A stretch of DNA of 64,000 bases from Thermoanaerobaculia bacterium (GTDB lineage: Bacteria; Acidobacteriota; Thermoanaerobaculia; Multivoradales; Multivoraceae), in NCBI GenBank assembly GCA_022826745.1, contig JAJDUI010000027.1, positions 124,001 through 188,000 on the forward strand, in the 5' to 3' direction. A model generated the notes under the pieces. The model had not been told where the DNA came from. It ran no database searches and worked only from the letters and a program-made list of their open reading frames with translations. Below are positions 27,862 to 36,305 of the stretch, one piece after another (the stretch's first letter is position 1; the number at the start of each line of letters is the position of its first letter). The translations under genes and the position numbers were made by a program.

Positions 27862-29502
27862 CTACGGTTCCCGGGCGTTCATTTCATATGATGGGACGAA
27901 CGCGATCGGGCGGCGGGCGAGAGTCGTGAGCTCGAACGACTCGGTGATGACGCGGCCGTCGATGTCCCTGGCCACCGGCAGGTTCAGGGCGTAGAGCAGC
28001 GTCGGCGCCACGTCCTGGATTCCCGGCCCCGTCAACAGGAAGTCCTCCTTGATGCCCTGGCCGCGGAGCAGGAGGAGGCCATCCGGGGTCTGGAAGCCGC
28101 CGCCAGGGATCGGCGCCGCCTCGCTCCAGCGGCCGAGAAGGCGGCGGATGGGTCCGGACCGTTCGAATCCGTAGGCGCTCACCACAGCGAGCATGCGCGG
28201 GCGAGGAAGCTCTTCCCAGGCCTCGGCGACCAGGCCGTCCAGGAACGCGTAGTAGGCGGAAAGCCACCGCGCACGGTCCAGACGCACCTGCGCCTGGTCG
28301 CCGTCGAACTGAACGGCCTCGTACGAGTCGTAGTAGAGCCGGGAGACGTCCGCAAGGCCGTCCATCAAGGCGAAGGCGAGCAGCCGCGAGCCCTCCGGGG
28401 ATTGCGACCGGAGCGTCTCCAGCAGTTGGCTCTGCGTCTCGAGATCGCGAAGCGCCGCCGTGTACAGAGCCGACGGCGGGCCGTCTCCGAGACGGGCCAG
28501 CCGCTCGTCCACCATCGCCGAGCCGAGAGCCGCGGCGCGCGCACCCGAGACGTCGGTGAGCCCGACACCGAAGTCGAGAGCGACCGAGTCGACGCCGAAA
28601 CCCGCGGCGATCTGCCACAGTGCCGGCGCCGAGGGCTGGATCGCCGGTCCGCCATCGCTCGTGCCGCGGTCGCCCCAGATGCCGAAGCCGATTGCGCCCG
28701 GGGTCAGGTGGAAGCGCTCGCCCGGCAGCGGCGGAGCCTGGCTCGTCTGCTCCGCCACGACGCCATGGCGGAAGGGGTACTTCCCGGTGACGACGGTCGT
28801 CCATAGTGAGAGGCGGATCGCCGGTTCGATCGACTCCGCCCGGCCGTAGCTCCCGGCGCGCATGGTCTCGGAGAAGAAGGGCAGCAGGCCCTGTTCCGAG
28901 AGAGGCAGAATGGCGTCGAGCGAGGCGCCGTCGAGGCCCACGATCAGCAGGTTCGGCGGTGGAACGGAGTCGATCGAGGCGGCGCGCGGCGTCGCAGGCG
29001 GCGGCGGGTCGAAGGCCTCGCGGCGCTCGAAGACGGAGTACACGGTCAGCACCGCGAGGCCCGCGATGCCGAAACGGGAGCGGGCGCCGTACGGGCGCTT
29101 TCGCCGGTAGGTGTGGAGGAACGCGGTGTACGCCGTGATCAGGGAAGCGAGGGCGAGCCAGAGACCTGCCTTGATCAGGCGGTCGTGCAGGCCGGGCGGC
29201 AGAAAGCGCTCGTAGCCGACCGCGTGGGTGAGGTCGAGTATCGAGGCCGCGGCGAACACCGCGGCCATCGACCATGGCAGGAGTCGCGGAGCGCGCTCGG
29301 GGCGGCGCCAGGACACAGCGAGGAGCAACGCACAGGCGGTGAGAGATCCCAGGACTCCGTAGTACGCGCTCGTCCGGATGACGGGCCAGGGATGAAACGG
29401 CAGATGGGGATTGAGAAAGAAGAGAAGTCCGGTGAGGTGGATCCCGGCAAGGAGGCCGGGCACCGCGCAGGCGGCAGCGGCGAGCAGGCGTTCCCGATTC
29501 AC
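27862..29502 (-). CDS. Membrane-anchored type I phosphodiesterase/pyrophosphatase-like protein
   Basis: Alkaline-phosphatase-superfamily domain on a membrane anchor. The first 170 residues carry about four hydrophobic helices (for example VPGLLAGIHLTGLLFFL and GVLGSLTACALLLAV). The catalytic domain follows, with LLIVGLDGASLDAI (metal Asp) and TTVVTGKYPFRHGV. Later metal-ligand motifs of classical family members are less clear, so the activity (phosphodiesterase, phosphoglycerol transferase or inactive) is uncertain. GTG start. It converges on bactofilin with a 26-bp gap and is divergent from pyrK. Confidence 0.75.
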   Translation of the reverse strand: MNRERLLAAAACAVPGLLAGIHLTGLLFFLNPHLPFHPWPVIRTSAYYGVLGSLTACALLLAVSWRRPERAPRLLPWSMAAVFAAASILDLTHAVGYERFLPPGLHDRLIKAGLWLALASLITAYTAFLHTYRRKRPYGARSRFGIAGLAVLTVYSVFERREAFDPPPPATPRAASIDSVPPPNLLIVGLDGASLDAILPLSEQGLLPFFSETMRAGSYGRAESIEPAIRLSLWTTVVTGKYPFRHGVVAEQTSQAPPLPGERFHLTPGAIGFGIWGDRGTSDGGPAIQPSAPALWQIAAGFGVDSVALDFGVGLTDVSGARAAALGSAMVDERLARLGDGPPSALYTAALRDLETQSQLLETLRSQSPEGSRLLAFALMDGLADVSRLYYDSYEAVQFDGDQAQVRLDRARWLSAYYAFLDGLVAEAWEELPRPRMLAVVSAYGFERSGPIRRLLGRWSEAAPIPGGGFQTPDGLLLLRGQGIKEDFLLTGPGIQDVAPTLLYALNLPVARDIDGRVITESFELTTLARRPIAFVPSYEMNAREP

Positions 29503-29548
29503 TGAAGCGACTCTAGCGCTCGTCCGACGGTGCTACCCTCGCCGCGCC

Positions 29549-30376
29549 ATGGCGGCAGTGGACTCGAGGGGAGAAGTGCTCGATGTCCAGGCGTTGCCGT
29601 TGCCCTACTTCCTGCTGCGGGTTCGGGTGGCGGCCATGGAGCCCGCCGAGCCCGGCCAGTTCGTCATGGTCGCCGGCGCCAACCGGCCCGAACCGTACCT
29701 CCGGCGAGCGTTCTCGGTCTACGACCAGGAAGCGGCGGCCGACGGTTCCTTGGTCATCTCGCTGCTCGGGAAGGTCATCGGTCGCGGCACGGAGGCCCTC
29801 GCCGCCTGTCTCCCTGGCGAGCGGATTCCGGTTCTCGGTCCTCTGGGCACGGGTTTTCATAGTGTGGCAGCCAGAAGCCCCGGGTACGATGGCTCCGGGT
29901 CCGGGCGAGCGGCGCTGGTCGCGGGCGGCATCGGATCAGCCGGTCTGGGGCTGCTGGCCCAGGCCCTGGCGCGGGCCGGCCGGTCCTTCGACTTCTTCTA
30001 CGGGGGGCGCAGCGCGGAGGATCTGGTCGAGGCCGAGACCTTCCGGCGTCTCAGCGAGCGCACGGGCGGCCGGCTGGTGAAGACGACCGAGGACGGCAGC
30101 GCCGGCAAGCGCGGCCTGATCACCGCGCCGCTGGAGGCGGGGCTGCGCGCCAGCGCGGGCTACACGACGGTCTGCACGTGCGGACCGCATGGCCTGATGG
30201 CGGCCGTGGCGGGGATCGCGGCCGCCAGCGGCGTCGCCGGCGAAGCGGCGACCGAGACGCCCATGGGTTGCGGCTACGGCGCCTGCCTGGGCTGTGCCGT
30301 GACACTGAAGAACGGCGGCTACGCGCTCTGCTGCCGCCAGGGGCCGGTCTTCCGCCTGGACGAGGTGGCGTGGTGA
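29549..30376 (+). CDS. pyrK: Dihydroorotate dehydrogenase electron-transfer subunit
   Basis: FAD/2Fe-2S subunit that passes electrons from PyrD (type 1B) to NAD+. 275 residues; FAD-binding RRAFSVYD, GPLGTGF, the NAD-binding region LVAGGIGSAGLGLLAQAL, and a C-terminal iron-sulfur Cys cluster MGCGYGACLGCAV ... YALCC. The ATG at 29549 starts the homologous region. The stop overlaps the GTG start of pyrD by 4 bp; pyrK-pyrD-pyrF form one operon. Confidence 0.93.
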   Translation: MAAVDSRGEVLDVQALPLPYFLLRVRVAAMEPAEPGQFVMVAGANRPEPYLRRAFSVYDQEAAADGSLVISLLGKVIGRGTEALAACLPGERIPVLGPLGTGFHSVAARSPGYDGSGSGRAALVAGGIGSAGLGLLAQALARAGRSFDFFYGGRSAEDLVEAETFRRLSERTGGRLVKTTEDGSAGKRGLITAPLEAGLRASAGYTTVCTCGPHGLMAAVAGIAAASGVAGEAATETPMGCGYGACLGCAVTLKNGGYALCCRQGPVFRLDEVAW

Positions 30377-31317
30377 GCGGCGACACGGCGCGGCCGTCTT
30401 CGCCCGATCTGTCGACCCGGGTCGGTCCGCTTCGGCTGCAGAACCCGATCCTCACCGCCAGCGGAACGTTCGGCTACGGTCTGGAGTTCGCGGAGCGCGC
30501 CGACCTGCATCGCCTCGGCGGCCTGGTGACCAAGGGCCTGTCGCTCGAGCCCCTGGCGGGCAATCCGCCGGTCCGGATCGCCGAGACCCGCGGTGGGATG
30601 CTGAACTCGATCGGACTGCAGAACATCGGCGTGGACCGGTTCCTGAGCGACGTGCTGCCGGGTTTGAAGGATCTGCCGCCCAAGGTGGTCGTCAACCTCT
30701 TCGGCTACGCCCAGGACGAGTACGTGCGGCTGGCCGAGCGCGTCGACCCGTACGAGGGCGTCGCCGCGGTCGAACTGAACGTTTCCTGCCCGAACGTGAG
30801 CAAGGGCGGCATCGAGTTCGGACACGACCCGGAGATCCTCACTGGACTCGTGCGACGGGTGCGGTCGGCGACCGGCAAGCCGATCGTCGTCAAGCTGTCG
30901 CCCAACGTCACCTCGCCGCAGGACCTCGGCAGGGCGGCGAAGGAGGGCGGCGCCGATATCCTGTCGGCGGTGAACACGTTCGTCGGCATGGCGATCGACA
31001 CGGCGACCATGCGCCCGGTCCTGTCGACGATTCGCGGCGGCCTGTCGGGGCCGGCGATCAAGCCGCTGGCGCTGCGCATCGTCTTCGATGTCGCGCGCGA
31101 GGTCGACCTGCCGGTCATCGGGATCGGTGGTATCGAGACGGTCGACGACGTGCTGGAGTTCCTGCTGGCCGGCGCCTCCGCCGTGCAGGTCGGCACGGCC
31201 CTGTTCCGCGACCCCCGCACCGCTGAGCGGCTGGTCGGCGGACTGGGGGAGCGCCTGCGGGCCGAGGGCATCCCCTCGGTCGATTCCCTGATCGGGAAAG
31301 CGGCGAGGCCGGAATGA
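30373..31317 (+). CDS. pyrD: Dihydroorotate dehydrogenase, class 1B catalytic subunit
   Basis: Oxidises dihydroorotate to orotate. FMN-binding NPILTASGTFGYG near the N terminus; LNSIGLQNIGV; catalytic cysteine Cys139 in LNVSCPNVSKGG, which marks class 1; then VVKLSPNVT and IGIGGIETVDD. 314 residues. With pyrK directly upstream it is the 1B (NAD-linked) form. Confidence 0.95.
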   Translation: MSGDTARPSSPDLSTRVGPLRLQNPILTASGTFGYGLEFAERADLHRLGGLVTKGLSLEPLAGNPPVRIAETRGGMLNSIGLQNIGVDRFLSDVLPGLKDLPPKVVVNLFGYAQDEYVRLAERVDPYEGVAAVELNVSCPNVSKGGIEFGHDPEILTGLVRRVRSATGKPIVVKLSPNVTSPQDLGRAAKEGGADILSAVNTFVGMAIDTATMRPVLSTIRGGLSGPAIKPLALRIVFDVAREVDLPVIGIGGIETVDDVLEFLLAGASAVQVGTALFRDPRTAERLVGGLGERLRAEGIPSVDSLIGKAARPE

Positions 31318-32018
31318 CCGGAACGAGGCTGGAGCGCATCGCCGTCGCGCTCGACACCGACGACCGCGACACCTACAGCGGCTGGTGCCGCCTGTTCGGG
31401 CCGCGCGTCGGCGTCCTGAAGGTGGGGCCGCGCGTCGTCCTGCGATGGGGCCGGGATGCGGTGCGGGAGGCCGCGGCAACGGGCGCCGACGTCTTCCTCG
31501 ACATGAAGTTCCACGACATCCCGAGCACCGTCGCGGGTGCGGTCGGCGCGGCGAAGGAGCTGGGCGTGACGTACCTGACGGTGCATGCGGGCGGTGGGCG
31601 GCGAATGCTCGAGGCGGCGGCGGAAGAGGCCGGAGACGAGGTCCGGGTCCTGGGGATCACCGTGCTCACCCACCTGGGCGCCGACGATCTCCGCGACCTC
31701 GACCTTCCCGGCGCGGCGGGGGACCGTGTCTTGTCCTGGGCCAGGTCGGCGAAGGCCGCGGGCTGCGCCGGCGTCGTCTGCTCGCCTCTCGAGCTGGCGA
31801 CCCTTCGTGCCCGGCTCGGCCCGGAACTGCTGCTGGTGAGCCCGGGCATCCGCTTCGAGGCGGGTCCTGGCGCCGCCGTCGCCGACGATCAGCGCCGGGT
31901 CGCGTCGCCGTCGGCCGCCCTGCGGGCGGGGGCGGACCTGCTGGTGATCGGCCGGCCGCTGACGCAGGCGCCCGACCCGAAAGCCGCGCTGGCGGCTCTG
32001 GCTGAAGCCTGCGAATAG
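31314..32018 (+). CDS. pyrF: Orotidine 5'-phosphate decarboxylase
   Basis: Final step of UMP synthesis. 234 residues. Catalytic DxKxxD motif FLDMKFHDIPST with Asp63, Lys65 and Asp68. LLVSPGIRF and VIGRPLTQAPDP make the phosphate site. 4-bp overlap with pyrD. Last gene of the pyrimidine operon; lepB genes converge on it. Confidence 0.95.
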   Translation: MTGTRLERIAVALDTDDRDTYSGWCRLFGPRVGVLKVGPRVVLRWGRDAVREAAATGADVFLDMKFHDIPSTVAGAVGAAKELGVTYLTVHAGGGRRMLEAAAEEAGDEVRVLGITVLTHLGADDLRDLDLPGAAGDRVLSWARSAKAAGCAGVVCSPLELATLRARLGPELLLVSPGIRFEAGPGAAVADDQRRVASPSAALRAGADLLVIGRPLTQAPDPKAALAALAEACE

Positions 32019-32055
32019 CGCCTCGTACGTCCTCGCTGGCTCGCTGCCTCCGCGT

Positions 32056-32703
32056 TCAGCGCGGAACGTGCAGCGTACGCCGCCAGCGGAAGCTCCAGCG
32101 GCCCGCTTCCCGGTCCCGCGACCAGTAGACGAGCAACGGTCGTCCTCGCACGAGGTCCGTTCCGACCGGGCCGAAGAAGCGTGAATCCCGCGAGATGTCC
32201 CGGTTGTCTCCCAGGCAGAACAGGCTCCGCTCGGGTACCCGCTCGGGGCCGAACGAGTCCCGGCGCCAGACCGTTTCGTGGAGGAAGTCGGATCGGGGAT
32301 AGACGAGTTCGTCAGAGTGGACCACGTACGCCGACTCGTCGACGGCGGCGCCGCTCACGCGGAGTCTCTTGGCGTTGATCTCGACTTCGTCGCCGGCGGT
32401 CGCGACGCAGCGCTTCAGCATTTCCTGGGACGAGTCCTCGATGCCCTGGAAGGTGACCAGGTCGCCTCGCCTGACCTGGCGTTGGGGCACCAGAGGACCC
32501 CAGCGGCCGGCTCCGGCGCCGAAGATGAACTTGTTGATCAGCAGGTGGTCGCCGACCAGGAGCGCCGGCTCCATCGACTCGGAGGGGATGCGGTAAGCCT
32601 GCACCAGGAACGCCCTGGTGAAGAGCGCGAACACGGCGGCGACGAGCAGCGCCGCCGCGACGTCGGTCACGATCTTGCGGCCCCACGAGACGTTCGGCGT
32701 CAC
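32056..32703 (-). CDS. lepB: Signal peptidase I (second of a tandem pair)
   Basis: Membrane serine protease that removes signal peptides. 215 residues; one N-terminal membrane helix (VAAALLVAAVFALFTRAFLV, about 14-33), catalytic Ser43 in IPSESMEPALLVGD, and general-base Lys97 in EMLKRCVATAGD. Boxes D and E: LCLGDNRDISRDSRFFGPV. Slightly shorter than the upstream paralogue, and 22 bp after it. Two paralogues side by side suggest different substrate preferences or dosage. Confidence 0.92.
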   Translation of the reverse strand: MTPNVSWGRKIVTDVAAALLVAAVFALFTRAFLVQAYRIPSESMEPALLVGDHLLINKFIFGAGAGRWGPLVPQRQVRRGDLVTFQGIEDSSQEMLKRCVATAGDEVEINAKRLRVSGAAVDESAYVVHSDELVYPRSDFLHETVWRRDSFGPERVPERSLFCLGDNRDISRDSRFFGPVGTDLVRGRPLLVYWSRDREAGRWSFRWRRTLHVPR

Positions 32704-32725
32704 AAGGTTGCTGGACCTCAGCGTC

Positions 32726-33463
32726 CTACTGGATGAGCTTGAACGTCCGCTCCCAGCGGGTCTTGGTCACGAATCCGAGGGCCGTGTTCATGAGCTGTTT
32801 CAGACGGTGGCCGAAGCCGTGCCAGGTGCCGTCCGAAGTCTCTCCACCGTATGACCAGTAAACCATGACCGCGCGCCCCTTGATGAGCTTCAGCGGCACG
32901 TTCCCCCACGCCCGGGAGTCGAGGGACTCGTCGCGGTTGTCGCCCATGCAGAAGAGGTGATCCTCGGGGACGATGACCGGTCCCCAGTTGTCCCGGCCGG
33001 TGCTGTACTGGCCGTACGGACCCGTTGCCGGGTAGACCTTCTCGTCGCGGTGGATCACGTAGGCGTCGTCATCGACCGGCTTGCCGTTCACGAAGAGCTG
33101 TTTGTTGACCATGTTCAGCCTGTCGCCGGCCAGGCCGATGCACCGTTTGACCAGGTCCAGCTTCGGCGTCTCGGGCGACCGGAAGATGACGATGTCGCCG
33201 CGCTGGACCTCGCGGCCAGGGAGCAGCGTCTTTTCGAGCATCGTGGGGCGGGGCCCGAAGATGTAGCGGTTCACGAACAGGTGATCGCCGATCAGCAGCG
33301 TGTTCTCCATCGAGCCGCTGGGGATGTAGAAGGTCTTCAGCACGAAGTTGTTCGTGAACCCGAGGAACACGGCGGCGACGATCAACGCCTCGACGTACTC
33401 CCGGATCACCGAGGTGTTGCGGGCCCTGGAGGGCTCCGGCGCTATCTTCTGGTCGCGTGCCAT
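32726..33463 (-). CDS. lepB: Signal peptidase I (first of a tandem pair)
   Basis: Full S26A signal peptidase. 245 residues; N-terminal helix VEALIVAAVFLGFTNNFVL, catalytic Ser51 in IPSGSMENTLLIGD, and Lys106 in LDLVKRCIGLAGD. Box E FCMGDNRDESLDSRAWGNV. It leads the two-gene lepB transcript. Upstream lies a 472-bp non-coding region shared with the ComEA-like gene. Confidence 0.93.
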   Translation of the reverse strand: MARDQKIAPEPSRARNTSVIREYVEALIVAAVFLGFTNNFVLKTFYIPSGSMENTLLIGDHLFVNRYIFGPRPTMLEKTLLPGREVQRGDIVIFRSPETPKLDLVKRCIGLAGDRLNMVNKQLFVNGKPVDDDAYVIHRDEKVYPATGPYGQYSTGRDNWGPVIVPEDHLFCMGDNRDESLDSRAWGNVPLKLIKGRAVMVYWSYGGETSDGTWHGFGHRLKQLMNTALGFVTKTRWERTFKLIQ

Positions 33464-33699
33464 CGGCCGGCTAATCTACAACGAGCCGGCAGCGATCCGG
33501 GCTTCTGTCTCTCCCGCGCGGTGGCTGCGAGTCAGAAGACCTGGAGTCAGTCCAGTTCTCTTGACCCCGGGTCGACCGGCTGCTTCGCTCAACGAGATCA
33601 GACAGATCCGTGCCGCGCGAGTGGAGGAGCCAGTCAAGCTGTATTGACGAATCCGTTCGGTTGACGGAGCCGCCTTGTGGCGCCAACGCCCTTTGTTTG

Positions 33700-33850
33700 G
33701 GTCATTTGGAGCAACTGCCGATGGTTGGCCGGGAACTTGAAAGGGGCGAACAGCACCTACGGACCCGGAGCAAGGAGGTGCCAATCGGGTTAGCTGAAAG
33801 CCAAGTTGGCAAGGGATCAGGGGGGTACTGCGGTGCCCCCCTAACTCGCC
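33700..33850 (+). promoter_or_regulatory. Structured leader upstream of the ComEA/pilin-like genes (class unknown)
   Basis: The 472-bp gap between lepB and the ComEA-like gene holds no gene but has strong RNA-like structure on the plus strand. Stem 1: GCACCT (33753-33758) with AGGTGC (33776-33781). Stem 2: TGCCAA (33779-33784) with TTGGCA (33806-33811). These two share bases 33779-33781, so they exclude each other. Stem 3: GGGGGGTAC and GTGCCCCCC (33820-33841) close a TGCG loop of UNCG type. No U-tract follows. It could be a riboswitch or attenuator; I could not match it to a known class. Confidence 0.45.
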
Positions 33851-33935
33851 AGGCTCGCTCCCGAACCCGGGGTCGCCGTCGGAGAAACAACACCCGCAAC
33901 AACACCCGGATTCCGGGGGACGAACGGAGATGCAC

Positions 33936-34304
33936 ATGACAAGACGAAAGAGGACCGCACTACTGGCAGTGACCCTGCTGAGCCTGCTGGCGGCGCTCCC
34001 CGCGGGAGCGGCGGACGGTGTGGTCAACATCAACACGGCCGACGCTGCCGCCCTCTCCCTGCTGCCGGGCGTCGGGCCCTCGACGGCGGGACGTATCGTG
34101 GAGTTCCGGACCGACAACGGCGAGTTCGAATCGCCGACCGATCTGATGCTCGTGCGCGGCATCGGCGAGCGCTCGTTCGAGCGCATGAGGCCCTACGTGA
34201 CGATCGAGGGCGAGACGACGTTGACCGAGAAGGTGCGGATCCCCCGGGATGAGCCGGCGCCGGCCGGCGAATCGGGGTCGGATGGCCCCTCCGACGGTCC
34301 CTGA
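33936..34304 (+). CDS. Secreted ComEA-like helix-hairpin-helix protein
   Basis: 122 residues with a cleavable signal peptide (LLAVTLLSLLAALPAGAADG) and a tandem helix-hairpin-helix domain: VNINTADAAALSLLPGVGPSTAGRIVEFR and DLMLVRGIGERSFERMRPYV. ComEA proteins bind incoming DNA in the periplasm during transformation. ATG 33936 is preferred over 33930 because the GGAG ribosome-binding site sits 6 nt before it and would abut 33930. The C terminus is a low-complexity Pro/Gly/Ser tail. The neighbouring pilin-like gene supports a surface or competence role. Confidence 0.82.
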   Translation: MTRRKRTALLAVTLLSLLAALPAGAADGVVNINTADAAALSLLPGVGPSTAGRIVEFRTDNGEFESPTDLMLVRGIGERSFERMRPYVTIEGETTLTEKVRIPRDEPAPAGESGSDGPSDGP

Positions 34305-34326
34305 CCGGAACCGCGCCTTCGGCGGC

Positions 34327-34956
34327 ATGGAGGCGGACGGGCGAGCGTCCGTCTCCATGCTCCACGGCTTTACCCTGATCGAACTGCTGATCGCGACGGC
34401 GGTGCTTGCCCTGCTCGCGACCCTGGCCGTACCGCCGTTGCGCCAGCAGATCTCCCAGCACCGCGTGCGCCTGGCGGCATCGGAAGTCGCCGCGGCCTTC
34501 TGGACCGCCCGCGCCGGTGCGGTCCGCCATGGAGTCGCGATGGCGGTTCGGTTCGAGGTCGACGAAGCGGCGCCGGACGGCGTGCCTTCCGTCTTCTCGC
34601 TCTACGCGGATGGTGACGGCGACGGCGTGCGCACGGCGGATCTGAGGACCGGAACCGACCCGCGGATCCGCCGGCCGGCTCGCCTGCTTCATGTCGGCAG
34701 CGGTGTTCGTTTCGGTTTCCCGGAGGACCTCGAACCGAGAGACTTCACCGGCTCGGGCCGGATGGACCGGCTCGACGACCCCGTGCGGTTCGGCCGCAGC
34801 GACCTGGCGTCGTTCGGACCGCTTGGCACGGCGAGCCCAGGGACCGTCTTCGTCACGGACGGCTACCACCTGTTCGCGGTTCGGGTCTACAACCGCACCG
34901 GCAAGATCCGGATCCTCCGCTACGTGAGGGAGCGGGAAGAGTGGAAGGGCGTCTGA
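34327..34956 (+). CDS. Type IV pilin-like / GspH-FimT-type minor pseudopilin
   Basis: Short leader followed by the prepilin peptidase site and hydrophobic helix: HGFTLIELLIATAVLALLATLAVPPL, with Glu5 of the mature helix. The remainder is a globular domain with several beta-strand-like segments as in GspH/FimT. The ATG at 34327 or the ATG at 34357 (four-residue leader) may be used; neither has a clear ribosome-binding site. The gene is 22 bp after the ComEA-like gene and its stop overlaps the next ATG as TGATG. Confidence 0.8.
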   Translation: MEADGRASVSMLHGFTLIELLIATAVLALLATLAVPPLRQQISQHRVRLAASEVAAAFWTARAGAVRHGVAMAVRFEVDEAAPDGVPSVFSLYADGDGDGVRTADLRTGTDPRIRRPARLLHVGSGVRFGFPEDLEPRDFTGSGRMDRLDDPVRFGRSDLASFGPLGTASPGTVFVTDGYHLFAVRVYNRTGKIRILRYVREREEWKGV

Positions 34957-35225
34957 TGAGCGGCCACGCCGCGTTCGATACGCTTGCTGCTGTCCGCAAC
35001 CTCCAGGGCGCGGGCATGGACTCGGCGCAAGCGGAGGCGGTGACGGAGATGGTCAACGAAGCGGTGAGCACGTCTGACTTGGCGACCAAGGCCGACCTGG
35101 CGACACTCCGGGCCGAACTGCGCGCCGACTTGGCCGCACTGGAGACGCGTATGACCTGGCGGATGTTCCTGGTTGTGGGTGCGCTGCTCGCCCTGGCGAC
35201 AGCGCTCGAGCGCCTGCTGGGCTGA
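34956..35225 (+). CDS. Small coiled-coil protein with C-terminal membrane helix (DUF1640-like)
   Basis: 89 residues. The N-terminal half (FDTLAAVRNLQGAGMDSAQAEAVTEMV) and the central heptad-like stretch (TKADLATLRAELRADLAALETRM) resemble DUF1640/CCDC90-type coiled-coil proteins. The end is a single hydrophobic helix (MFLVVGALLALATALERL). The start codon overlaps the pilin-like stop (TGATG), implying coupled translation. The function is unknown. Confidence 0.7.
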   Translation: MSGHAAFDTLAAVRNLQGAGMDSAQAEAVTEMVNEAVSTSDLATKADLATLRAELRADLAALETRMTWRMFLVVGALLALATALERLLG

Positions 35226-35267
35226 AGGGCTCGCACTCGGCCGCCCGCGGCCGGTTCCACGCCAACC

Positions 35268-36305
35268 TCACCATTCGATCCACCAGCCGTGAGGCGAGGC
35301 CCGGGCGAGCAACTCCGTCTCGGCCGAACCGCCTCGGTACCTGGTCAGGGTCAGACTCGGCGGGTGGACGCCTTCGAGAGCCACTTGCCAGACGGGCCGC
35401 TCCCGGCTCCGGGCCTCCAGAGCCTCCGTGATGCGCCGCCTGCCGTCACGGGGAACCTGGTAGAGGGCGATCGTCGAGTAGACGACCAGCGCCACGTCGG
35501 CCGGGACACGCTCGAGCAGGTGCGGCAGGTCTCTCGAAGCGTCGCCCCGATGGAGACGGATCGGGCTGTCCTTCAGTTGGGCCGCGGCGTCCACCAGTTG
35601 AGCGTGGCGCTCCACGTGCTCGGGCCAGATCAGCGCCCGCAGCCAGAGCAACTCGTCCGGGTCGGAGAGGCCGATCGGGTTCAGGTCGATTCCGTCGCGG
35701 CTGGCTATCGGGATTAGCGGTGGCGGCGCCGGCATGGTGCCGGGGCCGCGAAGGTCGGCTTCCAGTTCGACCCGCGCCCCGCCGCTTCCCCAGCGCAGGA
35801 CCTCGCTTCCGGCTCGCCGGTATCGGTAGGCGTAGCGGTCGAAGTTCAGGTTCAGGCCGGCGCTGGCGCCGACATCGATCAGGGCCAGCGGGGCTCCGGC
35901 CTCGCGGTGGACCAGGCCGAAGGCGGGCAGCAGACAGGTGCAGCGCCGGACGACCTGGGTCTGGGTACGGCGGGCGGCGATCAGCTCTCCGACGCGGTCG
36001 GGGTGTTCGTGGCAGAACGCCCGGAAGGCCGGGAAGGCCGGCCCTGGCGTCGGCTCCGGGCCCGAGAGGATCGGGTAGTGCGCTGCCAGCGGGTGCTCGA
36101 CTCCCCGCAGCAGCAGGTACTGCACCGCCCCGAACAGCATGTTCGGTGCCGGCTGACCTCGTCGCCGGAGCGCCGCCAGGGCAAGCAGTTCGTCGTCGTT
36201 CGCCACGCCGGCGGCGAGTTCCGCATACATCGGCGAATCGAGGTCCGGCGCCTCGACCCGCGCGAACCGCTCGAAAGCGTGTCTGAGTTCCGGATGGGCG
36301 CTCAA
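35268..36305 (-). CDS. DUF2332-family protein
   Basis: 345 residues, with N-terminal LRHAFERFARVEAP, PMYAELAAGVANDDELLALAA, then LIDVGASAGLNLNFDRYAYRY, a glycine-rich nucleotide-like motif, and a C-terminal domain containing ALVVYSTIALYQVP. This layout fits the uncharacterised DUF2332 family, which may be methyltransferase-like; no activity is known to me. The start is a TTG at 36305 that overlaps the mtnA stop by 4 bp (TTGA), the only start consistent with coupling. Confidence 0.75.
   Translation of the reverse strand: MSAHPELRHAFERFARVEAPDLDSPMYAELAAGVANDDELLALAALRRRGQPAPNMLFGAVQYLLLRGVEHPLAAHYPILSGPEPTPGPAFPAFRAFCHEHPDRVGELIAARRTQTQVVRRCTCLLPAFGLVHREAGAPLALIDVGASAGLNLNFDRYAYRYRRAGSEVLRWGSGGARVELEADLRGPGTMPAPPPLIPIASRDGIDLNPIGLSDPDELLWLRALIWPEHVERHAQLVDAAAQLKDSPIRLHRGDASRDLPHLLERVPADVALVVYSTIALYQVPRDGRRRITEALEARSRERPVWQVALEGVHPPSLTLTRYRGGSAETELLARASPHGWWIEW

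Noticed and set aside
33700..33850. Known c-di-GMP/cGAMP (GEMM-I) riboswitch before the ComEA-like gene
   Set aside because: The conserved GGCAAACC and GCAAAGC blocks are absent; kept only as an unassigned structured leader.
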